Positions 1 to 8,048 of a stretch of DNA of 64,000 bases are shown in pieces. The stretch is from Xenophilus aerolatus (GTDB taxonomy: Bacteria; Pseudomonadota; Gammaproteobacteria; Burkholderiales; Burkholderiaceae_C), in contig QAIB01000004.1 of NCBI GenBank assembly GCA_030418545.1, positions 434,001 through 498,000 of the forward strand, written 5' to 3'. The position numbers and the translations under genes are program-made. The notes beneath the pieces are model-generated. The model saw nothing but the letters and a program-made list of their open reading frames with translations, was not told the origin of the DNA and searched no databases. Positions within the stretch are counted from its first letter, which is position 1. Each line of letters opens with the position of its first letter.

Positions 1-1
1 G

Positions 2-664
2 CAGGTGCTGTTCAACGCGCCGCCGGGCGGCACCACGACCGAGTCGATCGCGGCTGCGTGGGACCAGGGGTCGCGCGGCACGGCGAGCGTGCCCGGCCGC
101 GAGGCGGAGTTCCGCGACGGCGTGCTGCGTGCGCTCGACTATGCGGCGGTGCTCGACTGCCCGCGCGTGCACCTGATGGCCGGGCTGCTCGACCCCGCCG
201 GGTCGCGCGAGCGCGCGGCCGAGGTCTACCGCGAGAACCTGCGATGGGCGGCCGCCCAAGCCGCCAAGGTGGGTCGCGATGTGCTGATCGAGCCGATCAA
301 CACACGCGACGTGCCGGGCTTCTTCCTCAGCCGGCAGGACGAGGCGCATGCGATCGTGCAGGCCGTGGGTGCGCCCAACCTCAAGGTGCAGATGGACCTG
401 TACCACTGCCAGATCGTCGAGGGCGACGTGGCGATGAAGATCCGCCAGTACCTGCCCACCGGCCGTGTGGGCCATTTCCAGATCGCCGGCGTGCCGCAGC
501 GGCACGAGCCCGATGTGGGCGAGCTGCACCACCCGTACCTGTTCGAGGTCATCGACGAGGTGGCGGCGAGCTGCGGCTGGGACGGCTTCGTCGGCTGCGA
601 GTACCGGCCGCGTGGCGGGACCAGCGAAGGGTTGGGTTGGGCGCAGGCTTGGTTGAGGCGCTGA
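2..664 (+). CDS. hyi: Hydroxypyruvate isomerase (5' end cut by window)
   Basis: Xylose-isomerase-like TIM-barrel enzyme of the Hyi family, which interconverts hydroxypyruvate and tartronate semialdehyde in glyoxylate metabolism. The frame is open to the window edge, so the first roughly 40 residues of a usual 260 are missing; the GTG at position 5 is an internal valine, not a start. Visible family features are VLFNAPPGG near the new N-terminus, an ExxN stretch ([13 protein letters not shown]), [22 protein letters not shown] and the closing [12 protein letters not shown]. The metal-binding Glu, Asp, Gln/His and final Glu are all present. A second, more divergent Hyi-like gene lies at 50581-51408. 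Upstream partners are outside the window. The family call is firm; the exact substrate is inferred. Confidence 0.88.
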   Translation, partial: QVLFNAPPGGTTTESIAAAWDQGSRGTASVPGREAEFRDGVLRALDYAAVLDCPRVHLMAGLLDPAGSRERAAEVYRENLRWAAAQAAKVGRDVLIEPINTRDVPGFFLSRQDEAHAIVQAVGAPNLKVQMDLYHCQIVEGDVAMKIRQYLPTGRVGHFQIAGVPQRHEPDVGELHHPYLFEVIDEVAASCGWDGFVGCEYRPRGGTSEGLGWAQAWLRR

Positions 665-794
665 AGCCCTTATAGCGATCGTCGCGTTTGTGACGAGTTC
701 GGCTGTAGTGCCCGTCCGTCCTGCGCTTTCGGGCGATTGCGCTTTCGTTTTTGGGCTGCTTTCTGCCTGAGTGTTTGGGCGCTGTGGGCCTGAA

Positions 795-948
795 CCCGGC
801 CGGCGGTGCCGGTGTGCGTTCTCCGGCTCAGGCTCGCGCTGACTGGCGTGCGGCGCTGTCGATGTGCTCGCCTGGAATCGACGTGCTTGGGGCACTGCAC
901 GGCGCCGCGAATGGCGCCTGCGCCCGCACACCGGCACCACCGGCCTGG
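795..948. repeat. Inverted repeat 1 (arms about 24 bp)
   Basis: The arm at 805-818 (GGTGCCGGTGTGCG) is the exact reverse complement of 925-938, and the match continues outward to about 795 and 948 with two mismatches. The loop is about 106 bases. Such a fold would form a long hairpin in DNA or RNA. It may belong to a dispersed intergenic repeat family of this lineage, but no second copy was found in the window. Confidence 0.6.
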
Positions 949-957
949 ACTGTGGGG

Positions 958-1052
958 TGGATCGGCCGGCTTGGGACGGGCGCGTCTGGTTTAGGCAGCT
1001 CTTTTCTGCCGCGGCCGCCGCCAGCGCCCCCGCCGTCGTGCCGGCCGATCCA
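958..1052. repeat. Inverted repeat 2 (13-bp perfect arms)
   Basis: TGGATCGGCCGGC at 958-970 is exactly complementary to 1040-1052. Near the centre is a smaller stem (GGCAG at 994-998 with CTGCC at 1006-1010), so the whole 95 bases could fold as one hairpin. It lies immediately after inverted repeat 1. Confidence 0.6.
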
Positions 1053-1185
1053 CAGCGACGCCGCAACGGGCCACGATGAAGAGCCCAAAACAAGGCCGGC
1101 AAAGAAAGTAACGACGTGACGATTCAGGCCACAACCCACACCCAGCCAGCGCCACAGCCCGGTTGCACTTTCCAGAAAGGCCCAC

Positions 1186-2169
1186 TCAGAACTCGTTCCC
1201 ACACCGCCTGCAATAGCGCGCATCCGCCGCATGCCCGTCGCTGCCGCAGTCGTCGCACACCCGCGACGAGGACGGCGCCGAAGCCGCCGCCGCGGTGTGC
1301 TCGGCCACCGCACGCGCCACGCGCAAGGTGCGGTCCTGCAGCCGCCGCTGCGCGCTCATCTCGGCTGTCACGATGCCGGTCGGCACCGCCAGCACACCCC
1401 AGCCCGAGAGCATCATCACCGACGCGATCAGACGCCCCAGGTCGCTCTTGGGCACGATGTCGCCGAAGCCCACCGTCGTCATCGTCGACACCGCCCAGTA
1501 CATCGCGATCGGGATGCTCGTGAACCCGTGCGCCGGCCCCTCGATCACGTACATCAGCGTGCCGGCGACCAGCACGATCAGCAGCACGAAGCCCAGGAAC
1601 ACCGTGATCTTGCGCCGGCTCGCCACCATCGCCATGGCCAGCGCGCGGTACTCGTGCGCATAGCGCGACAGCTTGAAGATGCGGAACACCCGCAACAGCC
1701 GCAGCACCCGCACGTCGATCAGCGCGCCCAGCGACGGCTCCAGCGCCACCAGGTAGGTCGGCAGCAGGGCCAGCAGGTCGATCACGCCATAGAAGCTGCG
1801 CGCATAGCGCCACGGCCTCTGTACGCACACCAGCCGCGCCAGGTACTCCAGCGTGAACGCCGCCGTGAACACCCACTCGATGCGATGCAGCAGCACGCCA
1901 TGCGCTTCGCGCGCTGCCGCCACGCTGTCGAGCATCACCACCGCCACGCTCGCCAGGATCACCGCGATCAGCACCAGGTCGAAGGCCCGGCCGGCCCGCG
2001 TCTCCGATTCGAAGATCACCGTGAACAGGCGCCGCCGCCAGCCGCCCGCGGGCTTGCCGAAGCGCTCGTCGGCGGCGCGGTCGTCGAACATGCCGGGAAT
2101 GTCGTCGGCGTGAATGGGGTGGTCGGTGGGGCGCTCGTGGGCGGGGAGTAAATCGTGGGGCTGCGGCAT
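1186..2169 (-). CDS. Voltage-gated potassium channel with C-terminal zinc ribbon
   Basis: Six-transmembrane inner-membrane channel of 327 residues. An arginine-rich S4 segment (RVLRLLRVFRIFKLSR, around residues 150-170) points to voltage sensing, and TMTTVGFGD near residue 230 is the potassium selectivity filter followed by S6. The last 25 residues carry two CxxC pairs (CDDCGSDG and CRRCGNEF), forming a short zinc ribbon that is unusual on such channels. The start at 2169 is chosen because MPQPHD is preceded by GAAAGG at good spacing; an upstream in-frame ATG at 2274 would add 35 atypical residues. It is divergent from the IMPACT-family gene at 2253. Confidence 0.88.
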   Translation of the reverse strand: MPQPHDLLPAHERPTDHPIHADDIPGMFDDRAADERFGKPAGGWRRRLFTVIFESETRAGRAFDLVLIAVILASVAVVMLDSVAAAREAHGVLLHRIEWVFTAAFTLEYLARLVCVQRPWRYARSFYGVIDLLALLPTYLVALEPSLGALIDVRVLRLLRVFRIFKLSRYAHEYRALAMAMVASRRKITVFLGFVLLIVLVAGTLMYVIEGPAHGFTSIPIAMYWAVSTMTTVGFGDIVPKSDLGRLIASVMMLSGWGVLAVPTGIVTAEMSAQRRLQDRTLRVARAVAEHTAAAASAPSSSRVCDDCGSDGHAADARYCRRCGNEF

Positions 2170-2252
2170 GATCGGAACCTTTCTGGCCGCAAACCCCGAC
2201 ACCGGGTGCGGCGACGCCATTGTTCCGCGTCGCGCGGCCTGCCTGCCTGTCC

Positions 2253-2834
2253 ATGCCCCACACCCTCGCCGCACCGGCGACCGCCGAACTGCTGCTGCGC
2301 AAGAGCCGCTTCATCGCCTGCGTGCAGCCCGTGCCCGACCGTGCCGCGGCGCAGGCCATCGTCGCCGCGCTGCGGGCCGAGCATCCGGGCGCGACGCACG
2401 TGTGCTGGGCCCTGATGGCCGGCGGCCAGTCGGCTGCAGTCGATGACGGCGAGCCCGGCGGCACCGCGGGCCGGCCCATGCTCGAAGTGCTGCGTCACCA
2501 CGACCTGGAAGGCGTGCTGGCCACGGTCGTGCGCTACTTCGGTGGCGTCAAGCTCGGCGCGGGCGGCCTGGTGCGGGCCTACACCGACAGCGTGGCCCAG
2601 GCCCTGCAACAGGCGCAGGTCGTGCCGCTGCAGCGGCTGCGTGCGCTGTGCTGCGCCGTACCCTATGCCTTCGAAGGCGCGGTGCGGCGCGAGCTCGCCG
2701 CGGCGCAGGCGGCCCTGGGCGAGGTGACGCACGGCACGCTGGTTGAACTGCGCTTCGACGTCGCAGAGACTGGGGCTGCAGAGCTGATGCGACGCATCGA
2801 CGACCTCGCGCAAGGCCGCGCCGCATGGCGTTGA
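2253..2834 (+). CDS. yigZ: IMPACT/YigZ family protein
   Basis: 193-residue member of the UPF0029/IMPACT family, a two-domain cytoplasmic fold related to ribosomal protein S5 domain 2 and found near translation factors; biochemical role not settled. The diagnostic region is KSRFIA near the start, DGEPGGTAGRPMLEVL near residue 70 and the VRYFGGVKLGAGGLVRAY block near residue 95. The ATG at 2253 gives the family's normal N-terminus (MPHTLAAPATAELLLRKSRF). It is divergent from the potassium channel, with an 83-bp gap. Confidence 0.9.
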   Translation: MPHTLAAPATAELLLRKSRFIACVQPVPDRAAAQAIVAALRAEHPGATHVCWALMAGGQSAAVDDGEPGGTAGRPMLEVLRHHDLEGVLATVVRYFGGVKLGAGGLVRAYTDSVAQALQQAQVVPLQRLRALCCAVPYAFEGAVRRELAAAQAALGEVTHGTLVELRFDVAETGAAELMRRIDDLAQGRAAWR

Positions 2835-2984
2835 GCGCTGCGTCGCATGGACCCCGGGTTTGCCACGCAGGCAAAAGTACGCGTGCCAAGCGAGCACTTG
2901 GATTTGGTTACTTATCTTTCCCAATGAAGTGCGGGACGAGCGTGAGTGCTCCCCTACGATGGCCGTTTTCCCGAGGAGCACCCA

Positions 2985-3527
2985 TTGGCATCGCAATCCC
3001 CCTTTTTCGGCAAGCGTGACCGCGACACCGACAGCCTGACCTCCCGTCCCGCACCGCTCGTCGGCGGCGGCACCAACCTGTCGGGCACGCCCGTGAACCC
3101 CTCGTCCCTCACCACCAACGCGGCTGCCAGCGCCGCTGCGGCTCCCGTCAAGGAAGGCGGCAGCAAGCTCACCGTCGGCCCGAACATCAAGCTCAAGGGC
3201 GTCGAGATCACCGATTGCGACACGCTCGTGGTCGAGGGCATCGTCGAAGCCACGATGGATTCGCGCGTGATCCAGATCGCCGAGCAGGGCTCCTTCAAGG
3301 GTTCGGTGGCCATCGACATCGCCGAGATCCGCGGCGTGTTCGACGGCGATCTCACCGCGCGCGAGAAGCTCGTGATCCACGCCACCGGCAAGGTCACCGG
3401 CAAGATCCGCTACGGCAAGATCGTGATCGAGGAAGGCGGCCAGCTGTCCGGCGAGATCAGCGTCGGCACCGGCGGCAGCAGCGCCAGCAACGACAGCAAG
3501 CCCGCCCCCCTTCAGGCCGCGGCCTGA
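2985..3527 (+). CDS. Bactofilin (polymerising cytoskeletal protein)
   Basis: 180-residue bactofilin. The central right-handed beta-helix domain begins about residue 60 (LTVGPNIKLKGVEITDCDTLV) and shows hydrophobic/glycine repeats such as SFKGSVAIDIAEIRGVFDG and KVTGKIRYGKIVIEEGGQLS. Low-complexity Ala/Ser/Pro tails lie on both sides, as usual for the family. Bactofilins form filaments that scaffold cell-shape or polar structures at the inner membrane. The start is a TTG at 2985, preceded by GAGGAG six bases upstream; the longer in-frame GTG at 2946 has no such site. Related genes often sit beside an M23 peptidase, but none is present here. Confidence 0.87.
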   Translation: MASQSPFFGKRDRDTDSLTSRPAPLVGGGTNLSGTPVNPSSLTTNAAASAAAAPVKEGGSKLTVGPNIKLKGVEITDCDTLVVEGIVEATMDSRVIQIAEQGSFKGSVAIDIAEIRGVFDGDLTAREKLVIHATGKVTGKIRYGKIVIEEGGQLSGEISVGTGGSSASNDSKPAPLQAAA

Positions 3528-3535
3528 ACTGAAAA

Positions 3536-3640
3536 CACCCCCCAAGCCGCTTCGCGGCTCCCCCCTCTCTCGCCTGCGGCGGGAGGGGGGCGCACCCAGC
3601 GGCCTGGCAAAGCCAGTTCCGCGGGTGCCCTGAGGGCTTC
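3536..3640. repeat. GC-rich hairpin repeat between convergent genes
   Basis: Intergenic segment between bactofilin and the DUF72 gene. It contains a perfect stem AGCCGC-TTC-GCGGCT (3545-3559), a long C-tract/G-tract hairpin (about 3560-3590) and CTGGC-AAA-GCCAG (3604-3616). The layout resembles GC hairpin repeats common between Comamonadaceae genes. It could end both transcripts, although no clear U-tract follows. Confidence 0.5.
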
Positions 3641-3716
3641 GCTTCGCTCGCCGGCTGGGTTGCGCATCGAGCGTCGCGCGCCGTCCAGCGCGCGATAAAA
3701 AAACTGATTCGCGCCC

Positions 3717-4490
3717 CTATCGCACTTCCCCGGCGGGCGACCAGCCCAGCCGCTTCAGCAAGGCGCCGGCCGCCGCCGGCGCCTTTTCCTTCGCGCCGTT
3801 GATGAAGAACACGTAGGTCGGCCGCTGGGCCGCCCAGCTCTTCGCGCGCTCGGCCCACGCGTCGAGCGCCTTGGGCGCGTAGCCGCTCGCCAGCTTGGCG
3901 TCGGCCATCATCAGCCGCGCGTAGGCCACCGGGCCTTCGGGCTCCTCGAAGGACGGGAACTTGTCGGCGTCGGTGAACACCGTCGACACGCCGTACTGCG
4001 CCGCCAGCGTGCGGTACTCCTCCAGCAGGAAGCTCGGGTGCCGCACGTCCATCACATGCTGCAGCACGCGGCTGCCCTCCTTCTTCGGCAGCAGCGCGAG
4101 GAAAGCCTCGAAGTCTTCCGGCTCGAAAGCCTTGGTCGGCATGAACTGCCACACGATCGGCCCGAGCTTGTCGCCCAGTTCGGCGATGCCGCTGTCGACG
4201 AAACGCGCGATCGATTCCTTCGCCGTGCCCAGCAGCTTGCGGTTGGTGGCGAAGCGGTTGGCCTTGAGCGAGAACACGAAGCCGTCGGGCGTCTCGTCGG
4301 CCCACTTGCGAAAGGTCGGCGGCTTGAAGGTGCTGTAGTAGGTGCCGTTGACCTCGATCGCCGTGAGATGGCGGCTGGCGTATTGCAGTTCCCGGGTGTG
4401 CGCGAGACCCTTCGGATAGAAGTTGTCGCGCCAGGGCTCGTAGGTCCAGCCGCCGATGCCGACGCGCGGGGGGTGGGTCTTGGAAGGCAT
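3717..4490 (-). CDS. DUF72 family protein (YecE-like)
   Basis: 257-residue TIM-barrel protein of the DUF72 family, distantly related to AP endonuclease/xylose isomerase barrels; function unknown. The N-terminus IGGWTYEPWRDNFYP and the segment ASRHLTAIEVNGTYY are the family signature, followed by FVFSLKANRFATN and GPIVWQFMP. The gene is convergent with bactofilin and reads away from the M20 peptidase gene at 4660. The start ATG at 4490 matches the usual family start. Confidence 0.88.
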   Translation of the reverse strand: MPSKTHPPRVGIGGWTYEPWRDNFYPKGLAHTRELQYASRHLTAIEVNGTYYSTFKPPTFRKWADETPDGFVFSLKANRFATNRKLLGTAKESIARFVDSGIAELGDKLGPIVWQFMPTKAFEPEDFEAFLALLPKKEGSRVLQHVMDVRHPSFLLEEYRTLAAQYGVSTVFTDADKFPSFEEPEGPVAYARLMMADAKLASGYAPKALDAWAERAKSWAAQRPTYVFFINGAKEKAPAAAGALLKRLGWSPAGEVR

Positions 4491-4500
4491 GAATGCGGGT

Positions 4501-4545
4501 ACCGAACGCGAAAGACGCGAAGGTTACGCAAAGGACGCGAAAAAG
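4501..4545. repeat. Dispersed repeat containing TACGCAAAGGACGCGAA
   Basis: The 17-mer TACGCAAAGGACGCGAA at 4525-4541 recurs exactly at 42166-42182, where it forms one arm of a larger inverted repeat. Here it is preceded by the degenerate copy ACGCGAAAGACGCGAAGG. It lies between the divergent DUF72 and M20 genes, so it could also affect their promoters. Confidence 0.6.
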
Positions 4546-4659
4546 ACCAACGAAGAAAAGGCAAGGCGATTCTTCGGGCCCTTCACCTTCCAGCCGTCCG
4601 CTTTCAAGGCCTTCCCAACCGGCGCAGAATCACCTTTTGCCCAGCGGAGATTGCCCCCG

Positions 4660-6165
4660 ATGAACGCCCCCCTGCACCGCGAAATCCCGGCCGGCCTGCT
4701 CGATGCCGACCGCGCCCTGGCCGATGTGTCCTCGAAATGGGACGGCGACATCGTGCGCCAGCTGACCGACTACATCGCCATCCCGGCCAAGTCGCCCGGC
4801 TTCGACAAGGAATGGGCCGAGCATGGCTACCTGGAGACCGTGCTGCGCAACGCCGCAGAGTGGGTCGAGGCGCAGAAGGTCGAAGGCCTGACGCTGGAGA
4901 TCGTGCGCCTCGAAGGCCGAACGCCGGTGCTCTTCTTCGAGGTGCCGGCCACCGGCACGTCGATGACCGACACCGTGCTGATGTACGGCCACCTCGACAA
5001 GCAGCCCGAGTTCACCGGCTGGCGCAAGGACCTGGGCCCCTGGACCCCCAAGTACGAGAACGGCCTGCTGTACGGCCGCGGCGGCGCCGACGACGGCTAC
5101 GCGGTCTACGCCAGCATCGCGGCCGTGCAGGCGCTCAAGGCGCAGGGCGCGGCGCATCCGCGCATCGTGGGCCTGATCGAGACGTGTGAGGAATCGGGCT
5201 CCTACGACCTGCTGCCGTACGTCGACGCGCTGCGCACGCGGCTGGGCAACGTGGCGCTGGTGATCTGCCTCGACTCGGGCGCCGGCAACTACGACCAGCT
5301 GTGGCTCACCACCTCGCTGCGCGGCCTGGCCGGCGGCACGCTGAAAGTGGAGATCCTCACCGAGGGCGTGCATTCGGGCGACGCCTCGGGCCTGGTGCCG
5401 TCGAGCTTTCGCATCATGCGGCAGGTGCTCGACCGGCTCGAAGACAGCAAGACGGGACGCCTGCTGCCTGCCAGCTTCCATTGCGAGGTGCCGCCCGATC
5501 GCCTTGCGCAGGCACAGGCCACGGCCGCCATCCTGGGCGAGGAGGTCTACAAGCGCTTTCCCTGGGCGCACTGGGACTGCGGCGGCTCCACGGCCTTCGC
5601 GCTGCCCACCACCACCGACCCGGTCGAGGCGCTGATCAACCGCACCTGGAAGCCGACGCTGAGCGTGACGGGCGCCGAGGGCTTCCCGGCCCTGAAGGAC
5701 GCGGGCAACGTGCTGCGCCCCTACACCGCCTTCAAGCTCTCGCTGCGTCTGCCGCCGCTGGTCGATGCGGCGATGGTGATGGCCGAGCTCAAGACCCTGC
5801 TCGAGGACAACGCGCCGTACCAGGCCAAGGTCACCTTCGACGGCAACGGCGCCGCCACCGGCTGGAATGCGCCGACGATGGTGCCGTGGTTCGAGCGCGC
5901 GTTGAACGCCGCCAGCCAGGCGCACTTCGGCGCGCCCTGCGGCTACATCGGCCAGGGCGGCACGATCCCGCTCATGAACATGCTCAGCGAAGGCTTCCCC
6001 AAGGCGCAGATGATGGTCTGCGGCGTGCTCGGCCCCAAGAGCAACGCGCACGGCCCCAACGAGTTCCTGCACGTGCCCTACGCGAAGAAGCTCACCGCCG
6101 CGGTGGCGGAGGTGATCGCCGCCCTGCCCGCCACGGCCACCGCCGAGGCCGCTGCGGCCGCCTGA
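4660..6165 (+). CDS. M20 family metallopeptidase (dipeptidase-like)
   Basis: 501-residue zinc peptidase of the M20/ArgE/DapE family, cytoplasmic, with no signal peptide. Metal-site features are MYGHLDKQPE (His-Leu-Asp near residue 110), LYGRGGADDGYA (Asp), LIETCEESGSYDL (catalytic Glu pair) and CLDSGA. The dimerisation domain follows, and a late His is in NEFLHVPYAKK. The size and motif spacing resemble carnosinase-type dipeptidases. The start at 4660 follows GCGGAGA and gives MNAPLHREIP; the open frame further upstream includes repeat DNA. Substrate is not predictable from sequence alone. Confidence 0.86.
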   Translation: MNAPLHREIPAGLLDADRALADVSSKWDGDIVRQLTDYIAIPAKSPGFDKEWAEHGYLETVLRNAAEWVEAQKVEGLTLEIVRLEGRTPVLFFEVPATGTSMTDTVLMYGHLDKQPEFTGWRKDLGPWTPKYENGLLYGRGGADDGYAVYASIAAVQALKAQGAAHPRIVGLIETCEESGSYDLLPYVDALRTRLGNVALVICLDSGAGNYDQLWLTTSLRGLAGGTLKVEILTEGVHSGDASGLVPSSFRIMRQVLDRLEDSKTGRLLPASFHCEVPPDRLAQAQATAAILGEEVYKRFPWAHWDCGGSTAFALPTTTDPVEALINRTWKPTLSVTGAEGFPALKDAGNVLRPYTAFKLSLRLPPLVDAAMVMAELKTLLEDNAPYQAKVTFDGNGAATGWNAPTMVPWFERALNAASQAHFGAPCGYIGQGGTIPLMNMLSEGFPKAQMMVCGVLGPKSNAHGPNEFLHVPYAKKLTAAVAEVIAALPATATAEAAAAA

Positions 6166-6372
6166 GGCCGCACCGGCGCTCGATGCATGGCAGGCGTGGC
6201 GCGACGCACGCTCGCCAGCGCGTTCGACGCGTCCTGCGCTCGCAGAATGAGCGCAGCCTGACCAGATGCTGGAGCATTCGCTCCAAAGCCGAATGAAGTA
6301 TTTGGTACTCATCGTGCGCAGAATCTCCGCACCGGCCAGCGCCAGCGCTGCGTGGCCGACGCAGGAGATTCC

Positions 6373-7365
6373 ATGCTCGACACGGCCAGATACCACGACA
6401 ACACGTGCCGTACGGAACCCGCCGGTCTCATCGACCTGGCCGACCGTGCGCCCTGGGCACAGCTCGACGAGGCGTCCTTCGCGTTCCGGCACCGGCTGGC
6501 CGAGCATCCGCTGTTCACGCTCGAGCGGCTGGCCGACCTGTCGGCGCAGGTGCTCGATCGCCCCGACATCTCGCGCACCTTCCGCGGTGCCGACCTCAAG
6601 CTGCCGCGCGCCGAGCTGAAGCGCCGCATGCGCAACAGCATCCTGGGGGTGGAGAACAACGGGCTGTGGCTGTCGCTGCACTACCTCGACGAAGTGGACC
6701 CGGCCTACGAGGCGCTGTTCGACGAGCTCATGGCCGACATCGAGGACCTGGCGGGCGTGCCGGTCCGCCGGCGCATGCACTGGGGCAGCATGTCGGTGTT
6801 CATGAATGCACCCGGCCTGCAGGTGCCCTACCACTTCGACCACGAGACCAACTTCCTCATGCAGATCCGCGGCGAGAAGTACGTTCGCCTGTACCCCAAG
6901 GGGCGCGCCACGCTGTGCGAGGAGGAGATCGAGGACTTCTACCGCTTCAACGCGCTGGCCGGCCGCTACCGCGACGAGCTGGCCGAGGCCGGGACGCTCT
7001 ACACGCTCACGCCAGGCGTCGGCGTGCACCATCCGCCGCTGGCGCCGCACCTCATCCGCAACGGCTGCGAGGTGTCGGTCAGCCTCGCGATCTACTACGT
7101 GATGAGCGAGATGGAGTACCGCGCGCGGGTCTACCAGGTCAACTACTGCATGCGCAGGATGGGCCTGCATCCACGCCCGCCCGGCGAATCGCCCTGGGTG
7201 GACGCGGCCAAGGAGCGCCTCATCCGCGCGCTGTCGATGTCGCACCCGCGCACGCACGACGAGATGCTGTATTCCGGCATCCAGCGCCTGATGGCACCGG
7301 CCCGCATGGCCCGTGCGCTGGGCCGCCGCGTGCTCGGCGCCCTGCACCATCCGGCCAGCGCCTGA
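6373..7365 (+). CDS. JmjC/cupin-type Fe(II)/2-oxoglutarate oxygenase-like protein
   Basis: 330-residue protein. Around residue 150 the motif PYHFDHETNFLMQIRGEK, followed by VHHPPLAPHLIRNG near residue 220, gives the HxD...H metal triad of a double-stranded beta-helix oxygenase. The Lys/Arg (RGEKYVRLYPKG) could hold 2-oxoglutarate. No signal peptide is seen. The ATG at 6373 follows GCAGGAGA. The gene stands alone, with a 207-bp upstream gap and no obvious partner, so the target (protein, peptide or small molecule) is unknown. It could also be a cupin-like hydroxylase of another subfamily. Confidence 0.68.
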   Translation: MLDTARYHDNTCRTEPAGLIDLADRAPWAQLDEASFAFRHRLAEHPLFTLERLADLSAQVLDRPDISRTFRGADLKLPRAELKRRMRNSILGVENNGLWLSLHYLDEVDPAYEALFDELMADIEDLAGVPVRRRMHWGSMSVFMNAPGLQVPYHFDHETNFLMQIRGEKYVRLYPKGRATLCEEEIEDFYRFNALAGRYRDELAEAGTLYTLTPGVGVHHPPLAPHLIRNGCEVSVSLAIYYVMSEMEYRARVYQVNYCMRRMGLHPRPPGESPWVDAAKERLIRALSMSHPRTHDEMLYSGIQRLMAPARMARALGRRVLGALHHPASA

Positions 7366-7398
7366 CGCGCGCGCTCAGACCAGCGGCGCGGCCGGCCA

Positions 7399-7425
7399 TA
7401 AAAAACGGCGCCCCTGGGGCGCCGT
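7399..7425 (-). terminator. Rho-independent terminator of the YidB-like gene
   Basis: Stem ACGGCGCC / GGCGCCGT (7405-7425) followed on the minus strand by a six-T run. It lies 62 bases past the stop of the minus-strand gene at 7488. Confidence 0.8.
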
Positions 7426-7450
7426 CGTGCTGCATTGGATTTTCGAGCTC

Positions 7451-7505
7451 CATGGGCCTGCAGCGCCCGCCAGCCGGGCGCGATCAGCTAGCCTTTTTGT
7501 AGCAA
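7451..7505. repeat. Dispersed GGCCTGCAGCGCCCG repeat, copy A
   Basis: One of eight copies in the window of a roughly 55-bp palindromic repeat: GGCCTGCAGCGCCCG, a short GGGCGC-containing arm, then a GCTA...TAGC end. This copy overlaps the end of the YidB-like gene, whose last codons (LLQKG) and stop come from the repeat tail. Confidence 0.75.
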
Positions 7506-7949
7506 ACCGCTGAGCGAGGACAGCAGGTCGTCGTGGTTGCCCAGGCCCTGCGCGGGCGCCTGGCCCTGTGGCGTCAGGTGGTTGATCAGCTGGGGCAGCA
7601 GCGCCGCCAGCAGCGGCAGCAGGGCCTGCGCGTTCATGCCCAGCTTCTGCGCCAGGCCCGACACCACGTCGCCACCGAGCACCTCGCCGAGCTGGCCGCC
7701 GGAGATCGGCGCGTTCTCGCCGTTGCCGATCCACGAGCCGATGACGTCGCCCAGGCCCGCCTGTTCGAACTTGCTGACCAGACCGCCCAGGCCGCCCTGG
7801 CTGCCGTTGTTGGCCAGCAGGCCACCCAGTGCGCCGGCCAGGCTTCCCAGGTCGCCCAGACCGCCGAGCCCGCCCGGCGCGCCTTGCGGCTGCTGCTGTT
7901 GCATGGCGCCGCCGAGCACCTGACCGAGAACCGAATCGAGCAGACCCAT
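7488..7949 (-). CDS. YidB-like DUF937 protein
   Basis: 153-residue small protein of the DUF937/YidB family, function unknown. It starts MGLLDSVLGQVLGGAMQ, has a Gln-rich then Gly-rich stretch (GGLGGLGDLGSLAG) and ends in the conserved region IGNGENAPISGGQLGEVLGG...LAQKLGMNAQALLPLLAALLPQ. The start at 7949 follows AAGGAAAAGG. A repeat element forms its last few codons. It is likely a single-gene transcript ending at the terminator 7399-7425. Confidence 0.85.
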   Translation of the reverse strand: MGLLDSVLGQVLGGAMQQQQPQGAPGGLGGLGDLGSLAGALGGLLANNGSQGGLGGLVSKFEQAGLGDVIGSWIGNGENAPISGGQLGEVLGGDVVSGLAQKLGMNAQALLPLLAALLPQLINHLTPQGQAPAQGLGNHDDLLSSLSGLLQKG

Positions 7950-8048
7950 GGCCTTTTCCTTGTATGTGTGACTGAGCCGGCCATTGTTGAGCAGCCTCGC
8001 GACCGACTCAACCCTGCGCGGCACCACGGCCGGCCACGTCGTGACGAA

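Larger units (their letters stand above)
665..1185. other. 520-bp non-coding stretch with two long inverted repeats
   Basis: No credible gene is seen on either strand: the open frames are rich in Arg, Ala and Pro like antisense shadows, and none has a recognisable domain or good ribosome-binding site. The stretch is instead structured, with two adjacent long inverted repeats (listed separately). The terminal part runs into the end of the potassium-channel gene on the minus strand. Confidence 0.6.

Noticed and set aside
670-1119. Small frames on both strands in the 5' intergenic stretch
   Set aside because: No ribosome-binding site or recognised domain; the region is better explained by inverted repeats.
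3674-3705. TCGCGCGC/GCGCGCGA hairpin beside an A-run as a terminator
   Set aside because: The A-run follows the stem on the plus strand and the T-run precedes the stem on the minus strand, so neither strand has stem then U-tract.
4630-7350. 906-codon minus-strand open frame
   Set aside because: Antisense to the M20 peptidase and the JmjC/cupin-type gene, with no domain; long stop-free antisense frames are expected at this GC content.
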